The position numbers and the translations under genes were made by a program. Shown piece by piece: positions 1-8,312 of a stretch of DNA of 64,000 bases; the first letter of the stretch is position 1; each line of letters begins with the position of its first letter. Source of the stretch: Streptomyces sp. WM6386 (GTDB lineage: Bacteria > Actinomycetota > Actinomycetes > Streptomycetales > Streptomycetaceae); contig NZ_JXTE01000012.1 of NCBI RefSeq assembly GCF_000972385.1, forward strand, positions 1 through 64,000. Direction: 5' to 3'. The notes below the pieces were generated by a model, which did not search any database, was not told the DNA's origin, and saw nothing but the letters and a program-made list of their open reading frames with translations.

Positions 1-99
1 GAGGCCCCGATCTTCGACCTCGTCGACTACGGCGTCGTCGGCGACCTCTTCGACGTCGTCCCCGCCCTCACCGAGGAGATCAACACCCGCAAGGGCTGA
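1..99 (+). CDS. etfA: Electron transfer flavoprotein alpha subunit, C-terminal end (partial)
   Basis: Only the last 32 codons lie in the window; the gene enters from the left edge in frame 1 and stops at TGA 97-99. The visible tail includes DLVDYGVVGDLFDVVPALTE, the characteristic C-terminus of EtfA, which follows the FAD-binding domain. EtfA pairs with EtfB to carry electrons from acyl-CoA and related dehydrogenases to the quinone pool. A hairpin terminator follows within 20 bases, so etfA ends its transcription unit here. The identification rests on this short but very typical tail. Confidence 0.85.
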   Translation, partial: EAPIFDLVDYGVVGDLFDVVPALTEEINTRKG

Positions 100-117
100 T
101 CCGCACCCAGGCGTGAC

Positions 118-159
118 GAGGCCCCCGTGGCCGCTCTCCGAGCGGTTCGCGGGGGCCTC
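118..159. terminator. Bidirectional hairpin between etfA and the EEP gene
   Basis: Arms GAGGCCCCCG (118-127) and CGGGGGCCTC (150-159) pair perfectly around a 22-base loop that can itself fold. It sits between the convergent etfA and EEP genes, so it can serve both strands. There is no clear T-tract, as is usual in streptomycetes. Confidence 0.75.
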
Positions 160-162
160 CTC

Positions 163-1056
163 TCATGCCAGGGTGAGCGAGGCCTGCACCGGCAGATGAT
201 CGCTCGGGAACTGCCCGTCCCGCGCGAAGGTGTTGATCCGGGCGCGGTGGACGGTGGCGCCGGACGTGGCGAGGATCCAGTCGATGCGTTCGCCGCCGGG
301 AGTGAGCGGCTTGTAGCCGTGGAAGGTCGCGTACAGCTCACCGGGGTCGGCCGCGGCGTCCCAGGTGTCGACGAGTCCGGCGCTCAGGAGCGTGTCGTAG
401 GCCTGGTTGTTCCCGGCCGCCGCGTTGAAGTCGCCGGTCACGATGACCGGGGAGGAACGGGCGAGTTCCGCGATCCGCTCGGCGACGAACGACGCGGAAC
501 GCTCACGCGCGTACTGGCTCACATGGTCGAAGTGGGTGTTGAGGACGTGGAACTGGCGCCCGCCACGGGCGCGTTCACGAAAGCGGACCCAGGTGACGAT
601 CCGGGGGAGGGCGGCTCCCCAGGTGTTCGAGCCGATGCTCCTGGGGGTGTCGGAGAGCCAGTACGTGTCGTGCTCGACGGGGGACAGCCGGCGGTTGTCG
701 TAGAAGATCGCCGTGGACTCGTCGTGGCTGCCGCCCTCGCGGCCGGTGCCGATCCAGTCGTAGTGCGGGCCGAGGTCGGTGTGGATGTCCCGCAGCTGCT
801 GGTAGAGGCCCTCCTGGGTGCCGATGAGTGTGGGGGACTCGCGCCGTAACAGCTCGCGCATCACCGGGCGGCGGGCGGCCCAGCTGTGGGGTTCGGAGGT
901 GCTCGCGAAGCGCAGGTTGAACGTCATGACCTCCATCCGGCGGTTGCCCGACCTGGCGACGGAGGCCGGCATCGAGGCCATCAGCGGCACGGCGACCGCC
1001 GCGGCCACCATGGTTCTCAGACCCATGCGGCGCGTCATTCTGTTGGTGTGCGACAT
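163..1056 (-). CDS. Secreted endonuclease/exonuclease/phosphatase (EEP) family protein
   Basis: A 297-residue protein. The ATG at 1056 is chosen over an upstream in-frame ATG because GGGAGGGGA lies just before it. Residues 1 to about 35 form an export signal (arginine pair at 9-10, then an alanine/valine-rich core). The EEP fold runs from about 41 to the end with the family's catalytic and metal-binding positions visible: N47, E82 in GTQEG, H175 in NTHFDH, D208 and N211 in GDFN, D259, and SDH 285-287. Family members are Mg2+-dependent phosphodiesterases acting on nucleic acid, phosphoinositides or sphingolipids. The closest architecture is the secreted endonuclease/phosphatase group; the substrate cannot be read from sequence. 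It is transcribed alone towards etfA. Confidence 0.9.
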   Translation of the reverse strand: MSHTNRMTRRMGLRTMVAAAVAVPLMASMPASVARSGNRRMEVMTFNLRFASTSEPHSWAARRPVMRELLRRESPTLIGTQEGLYQQLRDIHTDLGPHYDWIGTGREGGSHDESTAIFYDNRRLSPVEHDTYWLSDTPRSIGSNTWGAALPRIVTWVRFRERARGGRQFHVLNTHFDHVSQYARERSASFVAERIAELARSSPVIVTGDFNAAAGNNQAYDTLLSAGLVDTWDAAADPGELYATFHGYKPLTPGGERIDWILATSGATVHRARINTFARDGQFPSDHLPVQASLTLA

Positions 1057-1180
1057 GTAATCCCCTCCCGACGGGTCAGGATGAAGGCCCGAACCGGAGT
1101 GCGAAAGAGGGCGTCTGGAATGACTGTGGTGACTCATGCTGCGGACGGGTGTTGACCGGCAGGAACTCCACGGATAACTT

Positions 1181-1213
1181 CGCTCTACGGATTGTTGATT
1201 CCGTAGAGCGGAA
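1181..1213. promoter_or_regulatory. Palindromic operator upstream of the DUF6986 gene
   Basis: Two dyads overlap. CGCTCTACGGA (1181-1191) and TCCGTAGAGCG (1200-1210) form a perfect 11-bp inverted repeat with an 8-base spacer. TTCCG (1199-1203) and CGGAA (1209-1213) form a second dyad with a 5-base centre, the spacing and half-site style of IclR-family operators. The element ends 17 bases before the DUF6986 start codon and 4 bases before its ribosome binding site (AGGAGGG, 1217-1223). The binding protein is not encoded next to it, so assignment to IclR is inference. Confidence 0.6.
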
Positions 1214-1229
1214 AATAGGAGGGTGTGGC

Positions 1230-2525
1230 ATGGGCCAGGGCCAGCAGGAGCAGGTGGCGACGAGCCTCGCGGGTGCCGTCAGCGAGGAGATCAGTGCCTC
1301 CCTCGCGCCGGTCGACGCCGAGCTGGAGCGCCGCTACCCCGGTGACCCCGGCACCCGCCAGCCCGTCCACACCGTCTACGTCCCCGGTGATGCCTTCGCC
1401 GCCGACACCCTGCGCTCCTGGGGCGACCGGGCCCTGACCGCCCTCGACGAACACGCCCCGGACGCCGCGTCCTTCGCCGCCGTACTGGGCCTGTCCGACG
1501 AACTCGCCGAACCGGTGTACTCCCGGGTGCGCGCCAAGCTGGCGCGCGAGCCCATCGAGGACCTGCGGGTGGACTTCGAGGACGGCTACCAGGGCAAGGA
1601 CGAGGACCAGGACGCGGCTCGTTCCGCCCGCCTGATCGCCGAGGCGTACCGGAACGGCACGGCGGCCCCGTACATGGGCATCCGCATGAAGTGCATGGAG
1701 ACGGCGGTACGCGACCGCGGCATCCGCACCCTGGACATCTTCCTCACCGGCCTGATGGAGGCCGGTGGCCTGCCCGAGGGGCTCGTCCTCACGCTGCCCA
1801 AGGTGACCTACGCCGAGCAGGTCACCGCCATGGTGCGCCTCCTTGAGGAGTTCGAGAAGGCGCGCGGTCTCGAGCCCGGCCGGATCGGCTTCGAGATCCA
1901 GATCGAGACCAGCCAGTCCATCCTCGCCACCGACGGCACCGCCACGGTCGCCCGGATGATCCAGGCCGCCGAGGGCCGCGCCACCGGTCTGCACTACGGC
2001 ACCTTCGACTACAGCGCCTGCCTCGGCGTCTCCGCCGCCTACCAGGCCAGCGACCACCCGGCCGCCGACCACGCCAAGGCGATCATGCAGGTCGCGGCCG
2101 CGGGCACCGGCGTACGCGTCTGCGACGGCTCCACGAACGTCCTGCCGATCGGCCCGACCGCGAAGGTCCACGACGCCTGGCGCCTGCACTACGGCCTCAC
2201 CCGCCGCGCCCTGTCGCGCGCCTACTACCAGGGCTGGGACATGCACCCCGGCCACATCCCGACCCGGTACGCCGCAGTCTTCGCCTTCTACCGCGAGGGC
2301 TTCGAGCAGGCCGCCGCCCGTCTCGCCCGCTACGCCAACCACACCGGCGGCGACGTCATGGACGAGCCCGCCACCGCCAAGGCCCTCGGCGGCTATCTGC
2401 TGCGCGGCCTGGACTGCGGCGCCCTCGATATCGCCGAGGTCGCCCGCCTGACCGGCCTGACCAGGACCGACCTGGAGCGCTTCGCGGCACCCCGGCGCGG
2501 TGACCTGACGATCTCCGGCCAGTAG
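1230..2525 (+). CDS. DUF6986 family protein, HpcH/HpaI aldolase or citrate-lyase-like
   Basis: A 431-residue cytosolic protein. ATG 1230 is chosen because AGGAGGG precedes it by 6 bases; an upstream in-frame start would read through the operator palindrome. The sequence resembles a phosphoenolpyruvate/pyruvate-type TIM barrel of the HpcH/HpaI/CitE superfamily: an acidic DLRVDFEDGY stretch near residue 112 and FEIQIETSQS near residue 220, where CitE-like enzymes place the metal-binding glutamate and aspartate. The C-terminal part has a YYQGWDMHPGHIPTRY signature. The reaction is unknown; C-C bond lyase or malate-synthase-like chemistry is a reasonable guess. The DUF7660 gene follows 18 bases downstream and is probably co-transcribed. 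Confidence 0.8.
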   Translation: MGQGQQEQVATSLAGAVSEEISASLAPVDAELERRYPGDPGTRQPVHTVYVPGDAFAADTLRSWGDRALTALDEHAPDAASFAAVLGLSDELAEPVYSRVRAKLAREPIEDLRVDFEDGYQGKDEDQDAARSARLIAEAYRNGTAAPYMGIRMKCMETAVRDRGIRTLDIFLTGLMEAGGLPEGLVLTLPKVTYAEQVTAMVRLLEEFEKARGLEPGRIGFEIQIETSQSILATDGTATVARMIQAAEGRATGLHYGTFDYSACLGVSAAYQASDHPAADHAKAIMQVAAAGTGVRVCDGSTNVLPIGPTAKVHDAWRLHYGLTRRALSRAYYQGWDMHPGHIPTRYAAVFAFYREGFEQAAARLARYANHTGGDVMDEPATAKALGGYLLRGLDCGALDIAEVARLTGLTRTDLERFAAPRRGDLTISGQ

Positions 2526-2543
2526 GGCCCGTAGATTGCGGCC

Positions 2544-2795
2544 ATGACGCTCGCACCCGATGACGAGATACGCACCCGCGAGGAACTGGCCGCGTTCGTC
2601 CGCGCACTGCACGAGGAGTGTCTCCAGCGGGGTGACGAGTGGGAGAACCGCACCCTCGACACCTTCCTGGAGGCGCTCTCGGCCTGGATCGACGACGCGG
2701 GGGGCTGGTACCGGAACTTCGACAAGGACCTCCCCGCCGGGGGCGACTGGACCTTCCTGGCCCGGGCGCTGCGTGCGGCGACCGTCTACGAGTGA
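2544..2795 (+). CDS. Small DUF7660-type protein
   Basis: An 83-residue acidic cytosolic protein. It has the layout of the DUF7660 family: an N-terminal helix (REELAAFVRALHEEC), a central WENRTLDTFLEALSAW segment, then GGWYRNF and a C-terminal WTFLARALRAATVYE. These proteins often occur as immunity-like or accessory proteins of unknown role. It starts 18 bases after the DUF6986 stop, so it is likely translated from the same message. No catalytic residues can be named. Confidence 0.75.
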   Translation: MTLAPDDEIRTREELAAFVRALHEECLQRGDEWENRTLDTFLEALSAWIDDAGGWYRNFDKDLPAGGDWTFLARALRAATVYE

Positions 2796-2873
2796 CGGGC
2801 GGCACCCGAGGAGCCGTGCGTGACGGATTAGTCTGGGCGACACGCACGGACGGGCCACAGGAACGGGGCGACG

Positions 2874-4694
2874 GTGTCATCGGGGGAGAACGGGCGGACG
2901 GAGGAGACCGGCCGAGTGCTGGCCGGGCGCTATCGCGTCGTGGCGCAGCTCGGCCGGGGCGGCATAGGCGTGGTCTGGCGGGCCGTCGACGAGGTCCTCG
3001 GCCGTGAGGTCGCCGTCAAGGAACTGCGCACCTACACCGACTCCGAGGGCCCCGAGCTCGCCGGCCTGCGGCTGCGCATGCAGCGCGAAGCCCGCGCCGC
3101 CGCCCGGGTGCGCCATCCCGGCGTCGTCGCCGTCCACGACGTGACCGAGGTCGACGGCCGCCCGCTGATCGTCATGGAGCTGGTCGACGGCCCCTCCCTG
3201 GACGACGTCCTGCGCGAGCGCGGCACCCTCGACCCGGCCGAGGCGGCCGGGATCGGCGCCAAGGTCATGGACGCGCTGGCGGCGGCCCACCGCGTCGGCG
3301 TCCTGCACCGGGACGTGAAGCCCGGCAACATCCTGCTCGACCGGTCGGGCCGGGTCGTCCTCACCGACTTCGGCATCGCGACGATGGAGGACCCGGGCGA
3401 CGGCTCCGCCACCCACCTCACCCACAGCGGCGAACTCGTCGGCTCCCTCGACTACTTGGCACCCGAACGTGCCCAGGGCGCCGACCCCGGCCCGGCCTCC
3501 GACATCTGGGCCCTGGGCGCCACGCTGTACGCCACGGTGGAGGGCTCCTCGCCCTTCCGCCGCACGTCCACGTTCTCCACCCTCACCGCGATCGTCACCG
3601 AGCCGCTTCCGGAACCCGGTCGCGCGGGAGCGCTCGGGCCCGTGCTCCGGCGGCTGATGGACAAGCGGCCCGAGGGCCGCCCGGAGGCGGAGGAGGCGCG
3701 GGAACTGCTGCAGGCGGTCGCGGACGCGGGCGGCACGGATTCACCGACGACGACGCTGCGGGGTACGGCGGGGGCCGGGTCGGCGGAGACGGAGCGCGGT
3801 GTGCCCTCGGTGCCGCCGGGGTTCGGGCCGGTGACGCCGATCGCTCCGGCAGGACAGGGCTCTGCGACGGGTGGACCGGGCTCGGAGGGCTTCGGCCCTT
3901 CCGGCCAGGGTGTCCCCGCCCCGCAGGGTTACGGTGCTCCCGGCCACGCGGGTCCGTCTGCGCACGGCTTCGGAGCAGCCGCCCGGGGACCGCTGGACCC
4001 GGCTGACACCGGACCCGTGGACACCACCCGGCCCTCCCGCGGCAAGGGCCGGATGCTCCTCGCCGCGGCGGCCGTCACCGTCGTCCTGGCGTCGGCCGGC
4101 GTCACCGTCGCCCTGCTGAACAACAGCGGCGACAAGGAGACGGGCGCGCGACCGGCGGCGTCCGCCACCGGCATCGGAGCCACCTCCTCGGCGAGCGGCC
4201 GGGGCGGCGCCGTCCGCACGGGCGACCCCAAGCCCACCGGGAAAGAGGACGAGAAGACCCCGACGGCGACCGGGTCACCGAGCCGCACGACCGAGAGCAC
4301 CCCCACGGGTCGAGCCACCACGTCCTCCCCGACGAAGACCTCGGGCGGCGGCGACGGCGGGACCTCGGGCGACGGTGGCGCGACGGGCGGCGGTGGCGCG
4401 CCGACACTCGCCCCGGCCTGCTCTTCCACCGGCGGGGGCAAGTACAACTGCACGGTCTGGAAGACCGCCGACTCCTACACCGCCTCCGGCACGAAGGTCG
4501 GCATCCTCCACGCGGGCACCAACTACTTCTACTGCCAGCAGAATTTGGGCCGCCGGGTGACGGACGGCGAGTGGACCAACGTCTGGTGGGCCAGGACGGA
4601 CGACGACAGCGGCAACACGAATGTCTACGTCAGCGACGTCTACATCAAGGGCGGCGACAACGACGAACCGGTGCCGGGGCTCCCGGTCTGCTGA
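2874..4694 (+). CDS. Membrane serine/threonine protein kinase with extracellular SH3-like tail
   Basis: A 606-residue Hanks-type kinase starting at GTG 2874. The kinase domain (about 19-285) has every key residue: glycine loop GRGGIG 27-32, K49 in VAVK, E72, HRD 145-147 with K149 and N152, and DFG 165-167. A Gly/Pro-rich cytosolic linker follows. One membrane segment lies near 392-415, then a Thr/Ser/Gly-rich low-complexity stalk and a Cys-containing C-terminal domain (about 510-606) resembling a bacterial SH3-like fold. There are no PASTA repeats, so it is not a PknB-type cell-wall sensor. The external domain probably senses a ligand and signals to cytosolic targets. Its last 55 bases overlap the convergent GGCT-like gene. 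Confidence 0.93.
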   Translation: MSSGENGRTEETGRVLAGRYRVVAQLGRGGIGVVWRAVDEVLGREVAVKELRTYTDSEGPELAGLRLRMQREARAAARVRHPGVVAVHDVTEVDGRPLIVMELVDGPSLDDVLRERGTLDPAEAAGIGAKVMDALAAAHRVGVLHRDVKPGNILLDRSGRVVLTDFGIATMEDPGDGSATHLTHSGELVGSLDYLAPERAQGADPGPASDIWALGATLYATVEGSSPFRRTSTFSTLTAIVTEPLPEPGRAGALGPVLRRLMDKRPEGRPEAEEARELLQAVADAGGTDSPTTTLRGTAGAGSAETERGVPSVPPGFGPVTPIAPAGQGSATGGPGSEGFGPSGQGVPAPQGYGAPGHAGPSAHGFGAAARGPLDPADTGPVDTTRPSRGKGRMLLAAAAVTVVLASAGVTVALLNNSGDKETGARPAASATGIGATSSASGRGGAVRTGDPKPTGKEDEKTPTATGSPSRTTESTPTGRATTSSPTKTSGGGDGGTSGDGGATGGGGAPTLAPACSSTGGGKYNCTVWKTADSYTASGTKVGILHAGTNYFYCQQNLGRRVTDGEWTNVWWARTDDDSGNTNVYVSDVYIKGGDNDEPVPGLPVC

Positions 4695-5674
4695 GCCCGC
4701 ACGTGGCGCTCCAGGCCGGAGGAGGTCACCAGCTTCTCCTCCTTGAAGAGCCGCGTGCCCTGCCGGCACAGTCCTCGGTCGGCCCGTGCCCGGGTACAGA
4801 ACTCCTCGGGCGTGACCCCGAACAGTTCCCTCAACCGGGCGGAGCCGACGAGGAGTTCGGTGAGCAGCGCCCGCTGGCCCGGGTGGGTGCGGGGGGCGCC
4901 GGTGCCGTCGTGGAGGACGCCGTGGCGGTTGACGTACACGTACACGCCCGGGAGTCGCGTGCCGTCCGCCAGCTCGATCCGTACCTCGGGGGAGGGCAGC
5001 CAGACACGCTGGTAGTTGCCGGTCGGCAGCGGTACCCCCTCGCTCGCGTCGACCACCGCCAACTGCTCCGCGTCGAGCCAGGTGACGAACAACTCCCGTA
5101 CGGCAGCGGGTGCGTCGACCGGCGATGCCGACACATACCCCAGCAGGCTCACATGCGCGGAGACGCCGACGTCGATGCCCGTGACACGGGTCCGCACCAT
5201 CGGGATGGGGGAGGTGATCCCGTACTCGGCCATCTTGTGGCGCAGTTGGGCCGGGCTGGCGTTGGAGCCGACGGCGAGGACGGGGGCGCGGCCCTCGTGC
5301 AACAGCCGGTCCAAGGGCAGGAGACGGTCCCCGTCCAGGAGCCCGGAGTCGGCCGGCCAGGCACCCGGGTAGCGCAGCGGATGATCACGCGGCGCCTCGG
5401 CCAGTCCCAGGGCCTCCAGGGTGCGGGCGTCCGGGGCGGGGCCACAGTCTCGTACGCCGCTCCGGCGGCCGGGCGCGACCGAAGACAGCCGCGAGGGGCG
5501 CTCCGACGCCGAACCCGGCTGTGACGCAGAGCCCACGTGTCCGTCCAGGGTCGGCTGGGGCTGCCGTGGTTCGCCTGGCGTCGCCTCGGGTGCCGGGCCC
5601 GGCTGTGACGGACCGTTCGCGTGATCGTCCGGGACCTGTTCGGGCTGAGCTGCCTCGCGGGTGCGCCGCTCCAT
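4640..5674 (-). CDS. Gamma-glutamylcyclotransferase-like fold protein
   Basis: A protein of up to 344 residues. The core from about residue 130 begins VLAVGSNASPAQLRHKM, the glycine-loop signature (xYGSN-type) of the GGCT/AIG2 fold, and continues through a VYVYVNRHG segment. The first 90 residues are Pro/Gly/Ser-rich and probably disordered; the true start could be further downstream. Members cyclise gamma-glutamyl amines or have related transferase roles, but the substrate here is unknown. It starts 8 bases after the LacI gene stop on the same strand, with no strong ribosome site, suggesting translational coupling. Its 3' end runs 55 bases into the opposing kinase gene. Confidence 0.7.
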   Translation of the reverse strand: MERRTREAAQPEQVPDDHANGPSQPGPAPEATPGEPRQPQPTLDGHVGSASQPGSASERPSRLSSVAPGRRSGVRDCGPAPDARTLEALGLAEAPRDHPLRYPGAWPADSGLLDGDRLLPLDRLLHEGRAPVLAVGSNASPAQLRHKMAEYGITSPIPMVRTRVTGIDVGVSAHVSLLGYVSASPVDAPAAVRELFVTWLDAEQLAVVDASEGVPLPTGNYQRVWLPSPEVRIELADGTRLPGVYVYVNRHGVLHDGTGAPRTHPGQRALLTELLVGSARLRELFGVTPEEFCTRARADRGLCRQGTRLFKEEKLVTSSGLERHVRAQQTGSPGTGSSLSPPLM

Positions 5675-5681
5675 CGGCCGC

Positions 5682-6731
5682 TCAGTCCGCCGGCGGCAGT
5701 TCGCCCGAGCCGCGGGTGATCAGGCGGGTGGGCAGCTCGATGCGTTCCGGGACGACCAGGGTGCCGTCGAGCTGGCGGAAGAGGCGCTCGGCGGCGGTGC
5801 GGCCGAGCGCTGCGGCGTCCTGGGCGACGACGGTGACGCCCGGCTGGAGCAGGTCGGCGAGCTCGATGTCGTCGAAGCCGACCAGGGCGACGCGGCGGGG
5901 ATGCTCGGCGAGGACGCGGATCACGGTGACCGTCACCCGGTTGTTGCCCGCGAAGACCGCGGTGACCGGCGTCGGCCCCGAGAGCATCTGCTCGGCCGCC
6001 CGGCGCACCCGCTCGGGGTCCGTGACGCCGAGGGACATCCAGGCGTCCTCGACCGGTATGCCCGCGTCCTCCATGGCGGCCCGGTAGCCGCGCAGCCGCT
6101 CGGCGGCGGTGTGGATGCGGGGCATGTCGCCGATGAAGCCGATCCGGCGGTGCCCGTGGGCGATGAGGTGGGCGACGCCGTCGCGGGCGCCGCCGAAGTT
6201 GTCGGAGAGGACGACGTCGGCGTCGATCTGTCCGGCCGGACGGTCCACGAACACCGTGGCGACGCCCGCCTTCAGTTCGGGCTCCAGATACCGGTGGTCG
6301 TCACCGGCCGGGATGACCACCAGGCCGTCCACCCGCCGTGCGCAGAGCGCCAGGACCAACTCCTGCTCACGCTCCGGGTCCTCCGCGCTGGAGCCGTTGA
6401 TCAACAGGGCGCCGTGGGCACGGGCCACCTCCTCGACGGAACGGCTCAGGGGCCCGTAGAAGGGGTCCGCGAGGTCCTCCAGGACCAGCCCGATGCTGGC
6501 GGTGCTGCCCTTGCGCAGCACCCGCGCGCTGTCGTTGCGGCGGAAGCCGAGCGCGTCGATGGCCTCCTGGACCCGGCGCTCGGTCTCCGGTGTGACGCCC
6601 GGCTCGCCATTGACCACACGGGAGACCGTCTTGAGGCCGACCCCGGCGCGCGCGGCCACGTCCTTCATCGTCGGACGGTTGCCGTAACGCGAGGCGGAGA
6701 GGCGGTCTGCGCGGCGGGTGGAGTCGGGCAC
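5682..6731 (-). CDS. LacI-family transcriptional regulator
   Basis: A 349-residue repressor starting at GTG 6731. The open frame extends further upstream but crosses the operator, so the later start is preferred. The helix-turn-helix is MKDVAARAGVGLKTVSRVVN at 22-41, followed by a hinge and a periplasmic-binding-protein-like effector domain (SIGLVLEDLADPFYGPL onwards) as in sugar-responsive regulators. It is divergent from a ROK sugar kinase gene, and the 195-base gap holds a perfect LacI-type palindrome. Autoregulation together with control of the kinase is the natural reading. The effector is probably a sugar or sugar phosphate (inference). Confidence 0.93.
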   Translation of the reverse strand: MPDSTRRADRLSASRYGNRPTMKDVAARAGVGLKTVSRVVNGEPGVTPETERRVQEAIDALGFRRNDSARVLRKGSTASIGLVLEDLADPFYGPLSRSVEEVARAHGALLINGSSAEDPEREQELVLALCARRVDGLVVIPAGDDHRYLEPELKAGVATVFVDRPAGQIDADVVLSDNFGGARDGVAHLIAHGHRRIGFIGDMPRIHTAAERLRGYRAAMEDAGIPVEDAWMSLGVTDPERVRRAAEQMLSGPTPVTAVFAGNNRVTVTVIRVLAEHPRRVALVGFDDIELADLLQPGVTVVAQDAAALGRTAAERLFRQLDGTLVVPERIELPTRLITRGSGELPPAD

Positions 6732-6815
6732 GATGCGGCGTCCTGTTCCTGTCGTCCGAGAAAGGTGCGGCGTCCATGATTTTGTATGAGGATGTGGCGT
6801 CGAGCATAGAGCCTG

Positions 6816-6827
6816 GACAACGTTGTC
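6816..6827. promoter_or_regulatory. LacI-type operator between the LacI and ROK genes
   Basis: GACAACGTTGTC is a perfect 12-bp palindrome with the central CG typical of LacI-family sites; the flanks TG and AG extend its symmetry partially. It lies 85 bases before the LacI start and 99 bases before the ROK start, where it could control both divergent promoters. Confidence 0.7.
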
Positions 6828-6925
6828 AGATGCGGGGGACACTGTCCACCGTAATCTCCGGTTCCGTGCCCCCACCCCGGGATCGGCCCACCCTTGCTCA
6901 TGGTTGACCGGGAGATCACACACTG

Positions 6926-7873
6926 ATGCACACCGACCTCGTGGCCGCGCTCGACATCGGCGGCACCAAGATCGCCGGAGCGCTGGTCGACGACCAGGGC
7001 CGGATCCTGGTGCGAGCCCAGCGCGCCACGCCCGCCAAGGAGGACGGCGAGACCGTGATGGGTGCCGTCGAGGAGGTGCTCGGCGAGCTCACCGCGTCGC
7101 CGCTGTGGGGACGTGCCTCCGCCCTCGGCATCGGCAGCGCGGGGCCCGTGGACGCCTCCGCGGGCACCGTGAGCCCGGTGAACGTGCCGGGCTGGCGCGA
7201 CTATCCGCTGGTCCGGCGGGTCCGGGAGGCGACGGGCGGGCTGCCTGTCGAGCTGATCGGCGACGGCGTGGCGATCACCGCGGCCGAGCACTGGCAGGGC
7301 GCGGCCCGCGGCCACGACAACGCGCTGTGCATGGTCGTCTCGACGGGCGTCGGCGGCGGTCTGGTCCTGGGCGGCCGTCTGCATCCCGGGCCGACGGGCA
7401 ACGCGGGCCACATCGGCCACATCAGCGTGGACATCGACGGCGACCCGTGCGCATGCGGTTCGCGCGGCTGTGTGGAGCGCATCGCGAGCGGTCCGAACAT
7501 CGCCCGCCGGGCTGTCGAGAACGGCTGGCGCCCCGGCCCCGACGGCGACACCTCGGCGGCGGCGGTCGCCGCCGCCGCCCGGGCCGGCGACCCGGTCGCC
7601 GTGGCCTCCTTCGAACGGGCCGCCCAGGCCCTCGCCGCCGGCATCGCCGCCACCGCGACACTCGTCGAGATCGACATCGCCGTGATCGGCGGCGGTGTGG
7701 GCAAGGCGGGCGACGTCCTCTTCACGCCGCTGCGCAAGGCCCTGACCGACTACGCCACCCTGTCCTTCGTACAGCGTCTGGTGGTCACACCGGCCCAGAT
7801 GGGCACCGACGCGGGTCTGGTGGGTGCGGCGGCAGCCGCGCTCGCGAAGCGGACGGACGTGGCCCCGGTCTGA
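6926..7873 (+). CDS. ROK-family sugar kinase (glucokinase-like)
   Basis: A 315-residue cytosolic kinase. ATP-binding DIGGTK is at 10-15, and the catalytic aspartate is expected at D113 in IGDGVAI. The structural zinc site CACGSRGCVE starts at C175 (C175, C177, C182) with a histidine at 165 in AGHIGHISV. In place of the usual E(I/V)GH this protein has GHIGH, so the glutamate that contacts the sugar C2 region in glucokinases is replaced by histidine. This may signal a different hexose or an amino sugar. It probably phosphorylates a free sugar entering metabolism. Start ATG 6926; a divergent LacI gene and operator imply sugar-dependent induction. Confidence 0.9.
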   Translation: MHTDLVAALDIGGTKIAGALVDDQGRILVRAQRATPAKEDGETVMGAVEEVLGELTASPLWGRASALGIGSAGPVDASAGTVSPVNVPGWRDYPLVRRVREATGGLPVELIGDGVAITAAEHWQGAARGHDNALCMVVSTGVGGGLVLGGRLHPGPTGNAGHIGHISVDIDGDPCACGSRGCVERIASGPNIARRAVENGWRPGPDGDTSAAAVAAAARAGDPVAVASFERAAQALAAGIAATATLVEIDIAVIGGGVGKAGDVLFTPLRKALTDYATLSFVQRLVVTPAQMGTDAGLVGAAAAALAKRTDVAPV

Positions 7874-8198
7874 CGGGTCCTCGGCAGGAACGTTCACTCG
7901 CCGGCCGGACCCGCCGGGCGACTGTCGGGTCCGGTATCGGCCACCGGAGCCGGCCGACCGGATTCAGCGGGCCTGCTCGCCCCGCAGGCAGTGCCGGCCG
8001 AGCCCGTGCCGAACGGTGAGCAGCCGCTGGGGACGATGCCCGGGGAGCGGGCCGACAGCGGGCTGATGCCCGGCGAGGGTCCCACGACCGGTCCGATGCC
8101 CGGCGAGGGGCCGGGCGCCGACCCGGGGCATGGGGGACTCCGCAGCCGGCCGAAGCCGGGAAAGGTGCCTGGCGAGGAGTGAGATCCGGCAGACCCAC
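7874..8198. other. Gene-poor stretch after the ROK gene
   Basis: About 325 bases with no convincing gene. A 63-codon plus-strand frame (7991-8182) and a longer minus-strand frame both read low-complexity Gly/Pro/Met-rich sequence produced by the 30-bp repeats described separately. Neither has a good ribosome site or family resemblance, so I do not call a gene. Confidence 0.6.
8036..8110. repeat. Three direct repeats with 30-bp period
   Basis: ATGCCCGGCGAGGG-like units start at 8036, 8066 and 8096, exactly 30 bases apart; the second and third agree over 14 of 15 bases and the first differs at two more. The period keeps reading frame on both strands, so this could be a remnant of a repetitive coding region. 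Confidence 0.7.
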
Positions 8199-8243
8199 GA
8201 GTGCCCGGACCCTGGCGCCGCCGCGCGCCGGACCCGGGCACTC
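8199..8243. terminator. Nested hairpin terminator
   Basis: GAGTGCCCGG (8199-8208) pairs with CCGGGCACTC (8234-8243), and an inner GGCGC/GCGCC stem extends the hairpin. It lies between the ROK region and the small secreted-protein gene and probably ends transcription from the left. Confidence 0.65.
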
Positions 8244-8312
8244 GCGTCCGCACGCCGGGCGCATTCGTCGGTGTTCCCGTGACTCCCGGTCGCCCGTGCC
8301 GTTGATCCGGGC

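Noticed and set aside
1185..2858. A 557-codon minus-strand open frame across the DUF6986 gene
   Set aside because: It mirrors the plus-strand gene, as expected at very high GC3, has low-complexity Gly/Val/Leu content and resembles no family.
2874..4694. PASTA domains in the kinase tail
   Set aside because: The extracellular part has no PASTA repeat pattern; it looks like a single Cys-containing SH3-like domain.
7991..8182. A 63-codon Met/Pro/Gly frame as a gene
   Set aside because: The sequence is the translation of 30-bp repeats and has no supported start or family match.
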